64,000 bases of DNA from Gluconobacter cadivus (lineage in GTDB: Bacteria > Pseudomonadota > Alphaproteobacteria > Acetobacterales > Acetobacteraceae): NCBI RefSeq assembly GCF_015244745.1, contig NZ_JABCQI010000010.1:1-64000 (forward strand), given 5' to 3'. A program made the translations under genes and the position numbers. Below, piece by piece: positions 16,458 to 25,508 of the stretch (its first letter is position 1; each line of letters begins with the position of its first letter). The notes beneath the pieces were generated by a model. It did no database searches, was not told the origin of the DNA, and saw only the letters and a program-made list of their open reading frames with translations.

Positions 16458-18809
16458 ATGCGTGCTTCAACCTTCCTGAGTACCGCCGTTATCGGCAACA
16501 TGTTCTGTATGGCAGCCTACGCTGCTCCTGTTGCGGATACAAAGCACGTCGGGGAGAAGCGCCACTCTTCCGCCACCGGCAAAAGCGTGAAGCCCTCCCC
16601 TTCCCGGCCAGAAGTCATCCGGGTGTCCGCGGAATCCGTGGCAGGCGGTCGCATGGCTCCCCAGAATGGCACGAAATCACGCAGCGAGATTACTCAGGCC
16701 TATATCGCCAAACAGGCACCGACACCTAACGTCTTCAAGCTGCTCGGCAATCTTCCCGGCGCCAATGTCGCCAGTGCTGACCCCTTCGGGATGGTGAGCG
16801 GCAACATGACGATCCGTGGCATGAACAGCGATCAGATCGGCTTCACCGTTGAGGGTGCGCCTCTGAACGATATCGGTTCCTACATGGCTTTTCCAACCGA
16901 ATGGGTGGATTCCGAGAACCTGCGTGAAGTGACGATGCAGCAGGGGTCCGCTAATCTGGACTCTCCCGTCATTGGAGCATCAGGCGGAATTGTGTCGATG
17001 AACCTGCTTGATCCGTCTCACAAAATGGGCGCCACGATTGCAGGGTCTTTCGGGTCTTACAACACACATCGCGAATATGTTCGTCTTCAGAGCGGCGATA
17101 TCGGTAACACCGGAATGCGGGCTTTCGTCGCATGGTCACATCTGGAAGAGCCGCATTTCCGTGGTGCTGGAGACGATCACAAGCAGCATATTGACGCCAA
17201 AATGGTCAAAGACTGGATGAACGGAAGCCGAAGCACCGTTGCACTGACCTTTGATGATTCCATGAAGGTGGCTTACCTGAACCCCTCCCTGTCTGCCTGG
17301 CAGGAATATGGTCGAGGCGCGAATTATAGCAGAGATTTTTCGCCGACAGACACCAAATACTGGAAACTGCACCAAAGCCCTTATCGCGTTCTGATCCTGA
17401 GCGCGCCGCAGAATATCGTCGTCAATGACAAACTCGGGTTTGATTTCACGCCGTATTTTTACTGGAATTCTGGCACGATCGCCTCGGCGTCCCTTCTGTC
17501 TGAGAACGCCATCTATTCCGGGACACAAAAATACAGCATCGACCTGAACGGTAATGGCACGACCACCGATAAGGTGATGATGTATACGCCGTTTGGTACA
17601 CCTTACGTTTATCGCCCCGGTCTTGTCTCAAAAGTTCATTATACTATTGGCAAGCATACGCTGGTATTTGGATACTGGTTCGACTGGTCCAGGCAGCGCA
17701 TGGTCAATCCGTACAGCGCGATTGGAGAAAATGGCGGACCGGCAAATGTGTGGGGATATCTGGGAAACGTAAAACTGGCTGATGGCACACGCCTTGCAAG
17801 TTATGACAACCTGACCATCACACGCGTCAATACTCTGTTCTTCGGTGACACATTCAACGCACTGCATAATCGTTTGCGAGTGGAAGCAGGAATCAAGGAG
17901 TCTATGGTAACCCGCATCGGGTACAACTACCTGCCTGGCGCACAATACCGCACCACCATGAATGCGGCCGTTGCGACGCCTAATCTGGGTGCACGTTATC
18001 GTATTGACAGTCATAGCCAGATCTTTGCAGACGTTGCGACCAATTTCCGCACACCAACGCTGAATGCGCTCTACAACACCTACAGCGCATCAACCGGAAA
18101 GGTGGCGACGCAGGCCAATACTGCCCAGAAAACTGAGTATTCGATCTCTGAAGAACTTGGTTACCGCTATCAGGGCGACATCCTGGACGGCTCCATCACA
18201 TTCTTCAACTATAACTTCACGAACCGTCAGGTTTCTACACAGGTTACGATCAACAACGCGCAGATTACCCAGAACATCAATGCTGGCGGCCAGACGTCGC
18301 GCGGCGTAGACATCGAGATTGGTCTGCGTCCGTGGCATCATTTGCGCCCCTACATCTCGGCAGAATATCTGCACGCAACAATCGATAACAACTACAAGGT
18401 TGGGGCAGACTATCTTCCAACAGCTGGTAAAACTGCTGTGCGCAGCCCGAATGTGCAAGCGTCCGTCGGGCTCGACTATGATGATGGAACATATTTTGCA
18501 GGCTTTTCCGTCAAGTATGTCGGACGGCAGTTCTCAACTTTCATGAATGACCAGGCCATGCCAGGATATGTCAACGCGGATATGAACTTCGGTTATCGTG
18601 CACCGAAGATCTTCCACACACATCCCGAAATCAGGCTGAATCTTATGAATGTCGGCGATAACAAGTATCTCTCCGGTGTGGCTGGTGTCGCAGCGTCCTC
18701 ACGCGCAGCACGAGGGATCTATGGCAGCACCATCGCGTCCCAAGGGTCGCCGACATACTATGTTGCCGGAAGTTTCGCGGCTCTTGTCACAGCCAAAATT
18801 GACCTTTGA
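16458..18809 (+). CDS. TonB-dependent receptor, putative purine/nucleoside outer membrane importer
   Basis: A TonB-gated outer membrane barrel of about 783 residues. The ATG at 16458 gives a clean signal peptide (MRASTFLSTAVIGNMFCMAAYA, cut after APVA or AYA); a TTG-initiated longer frame from 16317 runs through promoter sequence and is rejected. The plug contains SEITQAYIAKQAPTPNVFKLL and IRGMNSDQIGFTVEGAPLND, and the barrel ends in a beta strand. It is not of the siderophore subfamily and no Fur box is near. It is the first gene of a same-strand cassette with a purine permease, nucleoside hydrolase and adenine deaminase, so import of a purine nucleoside or related compound is inferred from context only. 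Confidence 0.85.
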   Translation: MRASTFLSTAVIGNMFCMAAYAAPVADTKHVGEKRHSSATGKSVKPSPSRPEVIRVSAESVAGGRMAPQNGTKSRSEITQAYIAKQAPTPNVFKLLGNLPGANVASADPFGMVSGNMTIRGMNSDQIGFTVEGAPLNDIGSYMAFPTEWVDSENLREVTMQQGSANLDSPVIGASGGIVSMNLLDPSHKMGATIAGSFGSYNTHREYVRLQSGDIGNTGMRAFVAWSHLEEPHFRGAGDDHKQHIDAKMVKDWMNGSRSTVALTFDDSMKVAYLNPSLSAWQEYGRGANYSRDFSPTDTKYWKLHQSPYRVLILSAPQNIVVNDKLGFDFTPYFYWNSGTIASASLLSENAIYSGTQKYSIDLNGNGTTTDKVMMYTPFGTPYVYRPGLVSKVHYTIGKHTLVFGYWFDWSRQRMVNPYSAIGENGGPANVWGYLGNVKLADGTRLASYDNLTITRVNTLFFGDTFNALHNRLRVEAGIKESMVTRIGYNYLPGAQYRTTMNAAVATPNLGARYRIDSHSQIFADVATNFRTPTLNALYNTYSASTGKVATQANTAQKTEYSISEELGYRYQGDILDGSITFFNYNFTNRQVSTQVTINNAQITQNINAGGQTSRGVDIEIGLRPWHHLRPYISAEYLHATIDNNYKVGADYLPTAGKTAVRSPNVQASVGLDYDDGTYFAGFSVKYVGRQFSTFMNDQAMPGYVNADMNFGYRAPKIFHTHPEIRLNLMNVGDNKYLSGVAGVAASSRAARGIYGSTIASQGSPTYYVAGSFAALVTAKIDL

Positions 18810-18813
18810 TCGG

Positions 18814-20166
18814 ATGTTTTACGCCCGTCTTGATCGTTTTTTCAACCTCACGGCCAGCGGAACAACCGCTGGCCGTGAGGTTATTGCTGGCCTGACAACC
18901 TTCGCCGCAATGGTCTACTGCGTTGCAGTCAATCCCATGATCATGGCGGAAGCCGGCATGGACCGCGCAAGCGTCCTGAGCGCCACATGCCTGATTGCAA
19001 TTTTCAGCACGACTCTGATGGGGCTTCTGGCAAACCTTCCCCTTGGCGTCGCTCCGGCCATGGGATCGAATGTGGTCTTTGCGATCATTCTGGTCAAACA
19101 GATGGGCGTTCCCTGGCAGGCAGCTCTTGCATTGGTCTGCCTGACAGGGCTGATTTTCATGGTCATGAGCCTGACACGCATTCGCGAGCGCATTGCCCAG
19201 GAGATCCCTGATACACTCCGGATCGGTATTCAGGTTGCGGTCGGTCTGGTCATCATGTTCATCGGAATGCGCAATTCCGGCTTTGTTGTCCCCAGTCCCT
19301 CTACCTTTGTGTCCATGGGGCCCATTACCAATCCCAAAGTGCTCATGACGCTGGCTGGTTTTATTCTCACACCAGTTCTTGTCGCCAGACGGGTCCCAGG
19401 TGCCCTGATCATTTCTATTATTGCTCTAACCTTTGTCGGGCTTTTTCTTCCCGACGGCAAAGGTGGAAGCATCACGCCCTGGCCCACACATATCTTTGCG
19501 CTTCCCCGCATGCCCCATGAGACGGCTTTCCAGCTCGAACCACTCTATCTCGTGCATCACATCTTCTACGTCCTGCCGATGTTGTTCTTTTTCCTCTGCA
19601 CTGAACTGTTCGGCACGCTCGCAAACCTGCTGGGCGTTGTAACCGCGACAGGAATGGTGTCGGAAAGTGGTCGCATTCCTAGAGCCCGAGAAGCTTTCAT
19701 AACAGATGCTGCCGGAAGTATTCTGGCTCCAGTATTAGGAACCTCGATTGTAACGGTCTATTCTGAATCCATCACGGGCGTTCATGCCGGCGGTCGAACC
19801 GGCCTGACGGCTCTGGTCATAGCGGGAGGGTTCGTTACAGCACTTTTCCTGTGGCCTTTGTTCATGATCATTCCACCTCAGGCAACAGCGCCTTCTCTCC
19901 TCATGGTGGGAATGATGATGTTTCAGGGAGTCCGCCATCTGGATCTGTCCGACCTCAAGGAAAGTGCTCCTGCCGCCCTGACATTCATTATCGCTCTTCT
20001 GACCGGCAATCTCATCAACGGCATGGCCATCGGAACATTCTCATACGCAACCATGGCTCTCGCAACAGGCCGTGGCCGAGCAGTATCGCCAGTCGTGTGG
20101 GGTCTATGCGTGATTTTTATTATGTTTTTTGCTGTTTCAGCCCAGATGCATGGCCATCACGGCTGA
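18814..20166 (+). CDS. NCS2-family purine permease (AzgA-like)
   Basis: An inner-membrane nucleobase:proton symporter of about 450 residues. The ATG at 18814 (MFYARLDRFFNLTASGTTAG), 4 bp after the receptor stop, matches the family's usual start LDRFFxLxxxGTT. A frame that begins at 18649 overlaps the receptor and is not used. Diagnostic features are AGLTTFAAMVYCVAVNPMIM, GLLANLPLGVAPAMGSN (substrate region) and GTSIVTVYSESITGVHAGGRTGLTALV, which is the AzgA-type second motif. It is expected to bring adenine, guanine or hypoxanthine into the cytoplasm, which fits the secreted hydrolase and the deaminase that follow. Confidence 0.92.
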   Translation: MFYARLDRFFNLTASGTTAGREVIAGLTTFAAMVYCVAVNPMIMAEAGMDRASVLSATCLIAIFSTTLMGLLANLPLGVAPAMGSNVVFAIILVKQMGVPWQAALALVCLTGLIFMVMSLTRIRERIAQEIPDTLRIGIQVAVGLVIMFIGMRNSGFVVPSPSTFVSMGPITNPKVLMTLAGFILTPVLVARRVPGALIISIIALTFVGLFLPDGKGGSITPWPTHIFALPRMPHETAFQLEPLYLVHHIFYVLPMLFFFLCTELFGTLANLLGVVTATGMVSESGRIPRAREAFITDAAGSILAPVLGTSIVTVYSESITGVHAGGRTGLTALVIAGGFVTALFLWPLFMIIPPQATAPSLLMVGMMMFQGVRHLDLSDLKESAPAALTFIIALLTGNLINGMAIGTFSYATMALATGRGRAVSPVVWGLCVIFIMFFAVSAQMHGHHG

Positions 20167-20178
20167 GGGGATTTTTCC

Positions 20179-21255
20179 ATGTTTTTCAGACTTCGCCTTT
20201 CAGTTCTTCTGCTCGGCTTTTCTTCTCTGACTTTCGCTCAGGCCCAGACAACGCCGACACGCAATTATGTCATCATCGACAACGATTTCGCGGGTCCGGG
20301 CGGAACGAACATCCAATCCGTCATTCCCTTGCTGGGGCAACCAGACAAAGCAACCCTCCTTGGCTTTACAGTCGTGGTTGGAGATGGCTGGGAAAACGAA
20401 GCGGTTGCCCACCTGTCACGCTTTCTGGAAATAGCCTCTGCGCCGGCGAAATTGCCTGTCGTGCCAGGTGCAACGCAGCCATTGGTCAACTCACGCCCAC
20501 GTCTTCTAGCCTGGGAAAAATCCAATGGTAAGATGCCATGGAAGGGCGCATGGCGTGGAGATGCTCCTGATCTTCAGCCTCAGATCAAAACACTTAAAGA
20601 AGGAATGCCAAGCCGCCCTGTCTCTCCGGAGAAGGCAGCATTGTTTCTTATCCGCCAGGTTCATGAACATCCTCATGAGGTCACTCTTCTCGCAGCCGGC
20701 CCCATGACGAACGTCGCTCTTGCCATCAAGCTGGATCCAGAATTCGCCTCACTCTGTCGCAGGCTCGTTTTCATGGGGGCCATCGTTGATGGCAACCTTT
20801 CCCAAGTGACGGATAGTGCGGATTATTATACCGATTTCAACTTCATGTTTGATCCGGAAGCCGCAGCCATTGCGTTGGAAGCGCCATTTCCAGAGGTGAT
20901 TTCGATTGGGGCAGTCGCCAATCCCATTCGCATGACACCTGAAATCCGCGACCAGGCCACCCTCCATCCTGGGCCTGTTTCAGATTATCTGAAGCGCTAT
21001 TTCCGCCCACAACCCATGTGGGATGAACTGGCCGCGGCTATCGCCTTGGATCCGACTTTGATGACACATAGCGTAACGGCATACATGACAGTCGATCTGA
21101 CGCATGGTCCGAATTACGGATACGCTCATGTATGGCCTGATAGCACCCGCCCTCACATTGGCGAGCGCCCCGTCCGAATTGTCACAGCAGTCGATACGCC
21201 TCGTTTCATCCAGACGTTTGTAGACGCAGCCAATCGGATCAGTACGCATGATTGA
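20179..21255 (+). CDS. Secreted nucleoside hydrolase-like protein with altered metal motif
   Basis: A 358-residue protein of the inosine/uridine-preferring nucleoside hydrolase family (N-glycosidic cleavage of nucleosides to base and ribose), with a signal peptide that ends at about AQA22, so it should act in the periplasm. The first strand reads IIDNDFAGPGG; the secreted subfamily usually has DNDFAGDPDG, so the Asp residues that help hold the catalytic calcium seem replaced by Gly/Pro/Gly, while D34 and D36 remain. LLAAGPMTNVALAIKLDPEF and the C-terminal MWDELAAAIALDP, with the Asp that matches the distal metal ligand, are conserved. It lies between the purine permease and adenine deaminase and overlaps the latter by 8 bp. 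Activity needs testing because of the altered motif. Confidence 0.8.
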   Translation: MFFRLRLSVLLLGFSSLTFAQAQTTPTRNYVIIDNDFAGPGGTNIQSVIPLLGQPDKATLLGFTVVVGDGWENEAVAHLSRFLEIASAPAKLPVVPGATQPLVNSRPRLLAWEKSNGKMPWKGAWRGDAPDLQPQIKTLKEGMPSRPVSPEKAALFLIRQVHEHPHEVTLLAAGPMTNVALAIKLDPEFASLCRRLVFMGAIVDGNLSQVTDSADYYTDFNFMFDPEAAAIALEAPFPEVISIGAVANPIRMTPEIRDQATLHPGPVSDYLKRYFRPQPMWDELAAAIALDPTLMTHSVTAYMTVDLTHGPNYGYAHVWPDSTRPHIGERPVRIVTAVDTPRFIQTFVDAANRISTHD

Positions 21256-23023
21256 TGTCAGCTCTTCTCTGACCTCGCCTGAACTGCGCACACGCGCCGT
21301 GGATGCAGCAACCGGGCGGGCGCCGTTCGATATTCTGCTTGTGAATGGAAAGATTGCTGATGTTGCGACGGGAGAACTGCGTAACGCTGATGTCGGGTTG
21401 ATTGGGCCGCTGATTGCCAGCACACACCCAACGGGTCAGCGTCAGGATGCCCTCAAGATTTTCGATCTCGCAGGTGCAGTGATCGCACCAGGACTTATTG
21501 ACTCTCATATGCATATTGAGAGTTCCATGATTACCCCCCGGATCTACGCAAAAACCGTAGTACCGCAAGGAACGACGACCGTGTGCTGGGACCCACACGA
21601 AATCGGAAATGCCAGCGGTCTGGATGGCGTGAAATGGGCCATTGAAGCCACCAAAGGCCTTCCTCTCCGCATTCTGGTCGAAGCCCCGTCCTGTGTACCG
21701 TCCGCACCGGGGCTGGAACGCTCTGGTGCCGTCTTTGACGAAACGGCCATGGCAGATATGCTATCCTGGCCTGAAGTGATCGGTGTTGCTGAAGTGATGG
21801 ATATGCGAGGCGTCATCACGGGCTCACCTCGCATGAAGAGTATTGTCAACGCCGGCCTTACAAGCGGAAAACTGGTATGTGGCCATGCACGAAACCTCAA
21901 AGGCAGAGACCTTCAGGCGTTTATGGCTGCTGGCATAGAGTCAGACCATGAACTGACGTCTAAAGCTGATATTCTGGAAAAACTCCGATCCGGTATGACC
22001 CTGGAGTTGCGAGTTTCCCATGAAAATATCCTGCCTGAAGCGATTGCCGCCTTTGAAGAATTGGGCTGCGTTCCACAAACCGTCACGCTCTGTACGGATG
22101 ATGTTTTTCCAGATGATCTGTTGCGCCGTGGAGGAATGATTCATCATCTCAGATGCCTCGTTTCTTTGGGAATGCAGCCTCTGGATGCCCTGCGTTGCGC
22201 AACGTTGAATGCAGCGATGCGTCTTGAACGGCGAGATCTTGGCCTTGTTGCAGCTGGCCGCCGGGCGGATCTGGTAGTTTTCAACAACCTTTCAGATTTT
22301 ACGCCTCTGGAGGTTTTCACATCCGGCATCCATGCTGCGTCACACGGAACGCTTCTGATCGGCCTCCCGACTGAGCTGCCAGGACTTCCGCTCAAAACCA
22401 TAAACCACGCGCCTGTCACCCCTGAAGATTTTCAGATTGCGGTGGCCGATGCCACGAAAGTCCGTGTTCGAACTGTCCGTACACCCCGCACCACTCAGTG
22501 GGGAGAACGGGAAATGAGCGTTGAAGCGGGCCATCTCGTTCTGCCACCTGACGCTGCGCTCATGGCTGTTTTCAACCGCTATGGGAAAAACGGGCCACCT
22601 GGGCTCGGCATTCTTGAGGGATGGGGAGACTGGTCAGCCACAATCGGCACAACGATCCTTCATGATAGCCATAATCTTGCGATTTTCGGTCAAAATCCGG
22701 AAGATATGGCGCTTGTAGCCAACACTCTCATTGCGAGTGATGGGGGCATGGCAGTCGCACGGAACGGCAAAATTATCGCCCATGTTCCACTTCCTGTGTG
22801 CGGGCTGCTTTCTCCGGAAAATCTGGAGGTTGTCAGTCATCAGTTTACAGCCGTTCGGAATGCCGCAGCAGCGGCGACAACATGGGACGGTCCGACCGCC
22901 ATGATCAAGCTGGTGACGGGCGCCTCTCTCGCCTGCAATCCCGGGCCACACGTCACAGATCTGGGGATTACGGATGGTATGACAGGTGAAATCATCACCA
23001 ACATGGTCATGGAGACTGCCTGA
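21248..23023 (+). CDS. ade: Adenine deaminase
   Basis: A 591-residue metal-dependent amidohydrolase that converts adenine to hypoxanthine and ammonia. Metal and active-site motifs are all visible: DSHMHIESSM, WDPHEIGNASG, GHARNLKG, IESDHEL and LCTDDVFPDDL, in the family order, followed by the C-terminal small domain. The length matches the bacterial Ade family (about 580-600). The start overlaps the nucleoside hydrolase by 8 bases and the stop overlaps the next start by one base, so translation is likely coupled. In this cassette it would process adenine released in the periplasm and imported by the permease. Confidence 0.95.
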   Translation: MIDVSSSLTSPELRTRAVDAATGRAPFDILLVNGKIADVATGELRNADVGLIGPLIASTHPTGQRQDALKIFDLAGAVIAPGLIDSHMHIESSMITPRIYAKTVVPQGTTTVCWDPHEIGNASGLDGVKWAIEATKGLPLRILVEAPSCVPSAPGLERSGAVFDETAMADMLSWPEVIGVAEVMDMRGVITGSPRMKSIVNAGLTSGKLVCGHARNLKGRDLQAFMAAGIESDHELTSKADILEKLRSGMTLELRVSHENILPEAIAAFEELGCVPQTVTLCTDDVFPDDLLRRGGMIHHLRCLVSLGMQPLDALRCATLNAAMRLERRDLGLVAAGRRADLVVFNNLSDFTPLEVFTSGIHAASHGTLLIGLPTELPGLPLKTINHAPVTPEDFQIAVADATKVRVRTVRTPRTTQWGEREMSVEAGHLVLPPDAALMAVFNRYGKNGPPGLGILEGWGDWSATIGTTILHDSHNLAIFGQNPEDMALVANTLIASDGGMAVARNGKIIAHVPLPVCGLLSPENLEVVSHQFTAVRNAAAAATTWDGPTAMIKLVTGASLACNPGPHVTDLGITDGMTGEIITNMVMETA

Positions 23024-24285
23024 TGACGTTTCCCCACGACGTAACGGCCATGCGTCGCGATCTCCACAGCTTTCCCGAAACAGCCTTTCTTGAATACCGA
23101 ACGGCATCACTTGTCGCTCAACGCCTGACAGAATTGGGTTATTCTGTCAGGGTTGGGCCGGAGATCATGTCCATGAACGATGTTCGTGGATTGCCTACAG
23201 AAGAAGACATTCAGGCTGCCCAAGAGGATGCCCTCGCAAATGGAGCAGACCCTTTTTGGCTAAAAAGAATGCCCGGTGGCCAGACGGCTGTTTGCGGAGA
23301 AATTCGGCGTGGTGAAGGCCCGGTTGTTGCTCTTCGCTTTGATATGGACGCCCTCCCCGTCCACGAAAGTTCATCATCACATCATTCTCCGGCTCTGGGC
23401 AATTTCAGGTCTCGACACGAAGGGCGGATGCATGCGTGCGGCCATGATGGTCATACGGCTATAGGGCTGGCTGTCGCAGAAAAACTGTCGCGTCCAGAAG
23501 CAGAATGGAAGGGAACACTCCGGTTTATTTTCCAGCCTGCGGAAGAAGGAGGGCGCGGAGCCCAGCCGATCGTTTCGAGTGGACTTCTGGATGATGTCGA
23601 CCGTTTTCTGGCCAGTCATCTTGGCTGTCAGCTTCCAAGCGGGCAGATTGCCCTGACGGCTGATGGCTTTCTTTGGGCGGAAAAGTGGAATGTCACCTTC
23701 ACAGGCAAAGCGGCTCACGCAGCAATGTGCCCTGAAGAAGGCCGGAACGCCCTGCTCGCTGCGGCTATCGCCGTTCCTGGTCTTTATGCGCTACCTCGCG
23801 ATGGACAGTCTGACACGAGGATCAACGTGGGTTTGTTACAAGCGGGCCGTGCCCGAAACGTCATTGCAGATCAGGCCTATCTCGAACTTGAACTGCGTGC
23901 TTCAACCCGCGAAGGCCTCAGTCGCCTGACAGACGGCGCAACGCGCACCCTGCAAGGCGCGGCTCTGACTCAGGGCATTGAAGTCAAAATCGACATTTAC
24001 GGAACAGCCATCAGCGCTCAGTCCGACCCGGAGATTATGGAGCGTTTGAGAGATGCGATTCTTGGCACAGAAAGTGCCGCCGTTATTCAGAGCTGGCCGA
24101 TAGGTGGCGGTGATGACGCAACCTTCATGATGCAGCGCGTGCAGGAGCGCGGGGGCAAAGCTGGTTATTGCCTGTTTGGGGCAGATATTACCGCCCCTCA
24201 TCATGCCAGTCTGTTTGATTTTGACGAGACTGTATTGCACAGAGCCGTATCGGTTCTTTCAAAATTTGTGGAACTGCCAGCATGA
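23023..24285 (+). CDS. M20-family amidohydrolase (AbgA-like)
   Basis: A 420-residue zinc metallopeptidase-fold hydrolase of the M20/amidohydrolase group. Visible motifs are RRDLHSFPETAFLEYRT, RFDMDALPV, MHACGHDGHTA (metal ligands), FIFQPAEEGGRGA and the terminal GGGDDATFM / HHASLFDFDE. The spacer with DIQAAQEDALANGADPFWLKRMPGGQTAV is typical of AbgA, which cleaves p-aminobenzoyl-glutamate, rather than of IAA-amino acid hydrolases. Here the partners are purine genes, so the substrate could be an amide-linked purine or pterin-like compound, but that is speculative. No signal peptide is seen, so it acts in the cytoplasm. It overlaps both neighbours by 1-4 bases. Confidence 0.88.
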   Translation: MTFPHDVTAMRRDLHSFPETAFLEYRTASLVAQRLTELGYSVRVGPEIMSMNDVRGLPTEEDIQAAQEDALANGADPFWLKRMPGGQTAVCGEIRRGEGPVVALRFDMDALPVHESSSSHHSPALGNFRSRHEGRMHACGHDGHTAIGLAVAEKLSRPEAEWKGTLRFIFQPAEEGGRGAQPIVSSGLLDDVDRFLASHLGCQLPSGQIALTADGFLWAEKWNVTFTGKAAHAAMCPEEGRNALLAAAIAVPGLYALPRDGQSDTRINVGLLQAGRARNVIADQAYLELELRASTREGLSRLTDGATRTLQGAALTQGIEVKIDIYGTAISAQSDPEIMERLRDAILGTESAAVIQSWPIGGGDDATFMMQRVQERGGKAGYCLFGADITAPHHASLFDFDETVLHRAVSVLSKFVELPA

Positions 24286-24962
24286 GCACTCTTCCTTTCT
24301 GGCAGGTTTTCGCACCGGATGTTGCATTGAGCAGCCCCTATACCGATCGTTACAGGGTTCGTGCAGGAAATCGGAATCTTGACCTCCCTCTGCGTACTCT
24401 ACCGAATGGAAAGCAGGCGGTCTCATCCCTTCTGGTCAATCAGACATCCTTTGAAGTGATGGATGTGTTGTGTGAAGAATTGGTCAATCTGGCCCAATCA
24501 CTGAAGCCGGATCTGGTTGTCGGTATGCCGACTTTGGGTCTAGGGCTGGCTGCGGCTGTCGCCCGTGGGTGTGGACTGCCACGATATGTGCCACTGAGCA
24601 CATCGCGAAAATTCTGGTATGAAGACACGCTTTCTGCGCCCCTTTCGTCCATTACCAGTCCAGACAATGCTAAAAACCTCTACCTTGACCCCAACTTGCT
24701 TCCGTTGCTCCACGCAGCCAAGAAAATCATCATCGTTGATGACGTAGTCAGTACGGGGCAATCATTGGCTGCCGGTGTCAATATTCTTGCGGCAGCAGGC
24801 GTCTCACCAATCGGAGGCCTTTGTGTCATGACGCAAAGTGATCGTTGGAAGAACCGCTTTTCTTTTCCTGTTCTAAGCTGCTTCTCCTCCCCCCTTTTTG
24901 AGCACACGACAGAGGGCTGGATTGAACAGAAATGCCCTCCTCAAACAGGGAGCTCTGATTGA
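24282..24962 (+). CDS. Purine-type phosphoribosyltransferase
   Basis: A 226-residue type I phosphoribosyltransferase. The PRPP-binding motif is IIIVDDVVSTGQSL (about residues 149-162), with a beta-strand lead-in PDLVVGMPTLGLGLAAAVARGCGLP. The hood segment is unlike canonical Apt or Hpt and includes YVPLSTSRKFWYEDTLSAPLSSITSPD. It should join a free purine base to PRPP to give a nucleotide, trapping hypoxanthine or adenine in the cytoplasm, which completes the scavenging cassette. The start overlaps the M20 gene (ATGA). The exact base specificity is not readable. Confidence 0.88.
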   Translation: MSTLPFWQVFAPDVALSSPYTDRYRVRAGNRNLDLPLRTLPNGKQAVSSLLVNQTSFEVMDVLCEELVNLAQSLKPDLVVGMPTLGLGLAAAVARGCGLPRYVPLSTSRKFWYEDTLSAPLSSITSPDNAKNLYLDPNLLPLLHAAKKIIIVDDVVSTGQSLAAGVNILAAAGVSPIGGLCVMTQSDRWKNRFSFPVLSCFSSPLFEHTTEGWIEQKCPPQTGSSD

Positions 24963-25508
24963 TACGCTTCTGCCGTCTAAGCGCGGACGTTGGGCTGAAC
25001 AGGACCTGTGAGGTGCCCTAATGACTCTGCCGCTATAGAACCCCAACGCCATGCTGGCCGACCAGAGCGATAACAAATAATCGTTTCCTCCAATATCTGC
25101 TGATGCACGAAATCCTGCCGGTCATTCCATCACGCAAAAGCTGCGGTGGTCCATAGAAAACAGACTGGCGGCTTTACCGACCACAGCCACATTTTGCGAT
25201 CCGTTCCGACGAGACCGCCTTGTCCCGAGAAGTTTCATCACCTTTGCCGCCGTAAGGCTTTGGGTCAGGTCTTTTGTCAACGTAATCTGGACTGTCACTC
25301 GCACGACATGCGTGCCTATACCGGAACGTCCCGTAACAATCCTTTCAAGTTCTATAAAAATATCAATCCATAGTGGGATATTGCCAAAAGACGTTAATAA
25401 CCATTATATAATGTTATTTTTTATAAAACATTACGTTCGCGTGTATTTTTTTATCTCTCGCTATGATAGTTGGATAAAGATATAAAATCTTAAATCCGAG
25501 ATAGAATA
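24963..25508. other. Intergenic gap with a possible transposase fragment
   Basis: About 545 bp between the two halves of the locus. The stretch 24955-25011 reads on the plus strand as LIDTLLPSKRGRWAEQDL then a stop, which looks like the N-terminal part of an IS5-type transposase; this is a weak resemblance. The remainder to about 25370 has no recognised gene; a 60-codon minus-strand frame (25122-25304) has no family signature. The last 130 bp is very AT-rich and carries the dyad reported at 25396-25418, consistent with a promoter for the next gene. Confidence 0.45.
25396..25418. promoter_or_regulatory. Dyad with embedded TATAAT before the second TonB receptor
   Basis: AATAACCATTAT at 25396-25407 pairs with ATAATGTTATT at 25408-25418 apart from one bulged C, around the perfect palindrome CATTATATAATG. 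TATAAT at 25407-25412 could be a promoter -10 element, in which case the dyad would be an operator placed over it. The gene start is about 90 bp downstream. Confidence 0.4.

Noticed and set aside
18649-18813. Longer N-terminus for the purine permease
   Set aside because: It would overlap the receptor gene by 160 bp and adds residues absent from the family; the start at 18814 matches the usual permease beginning.
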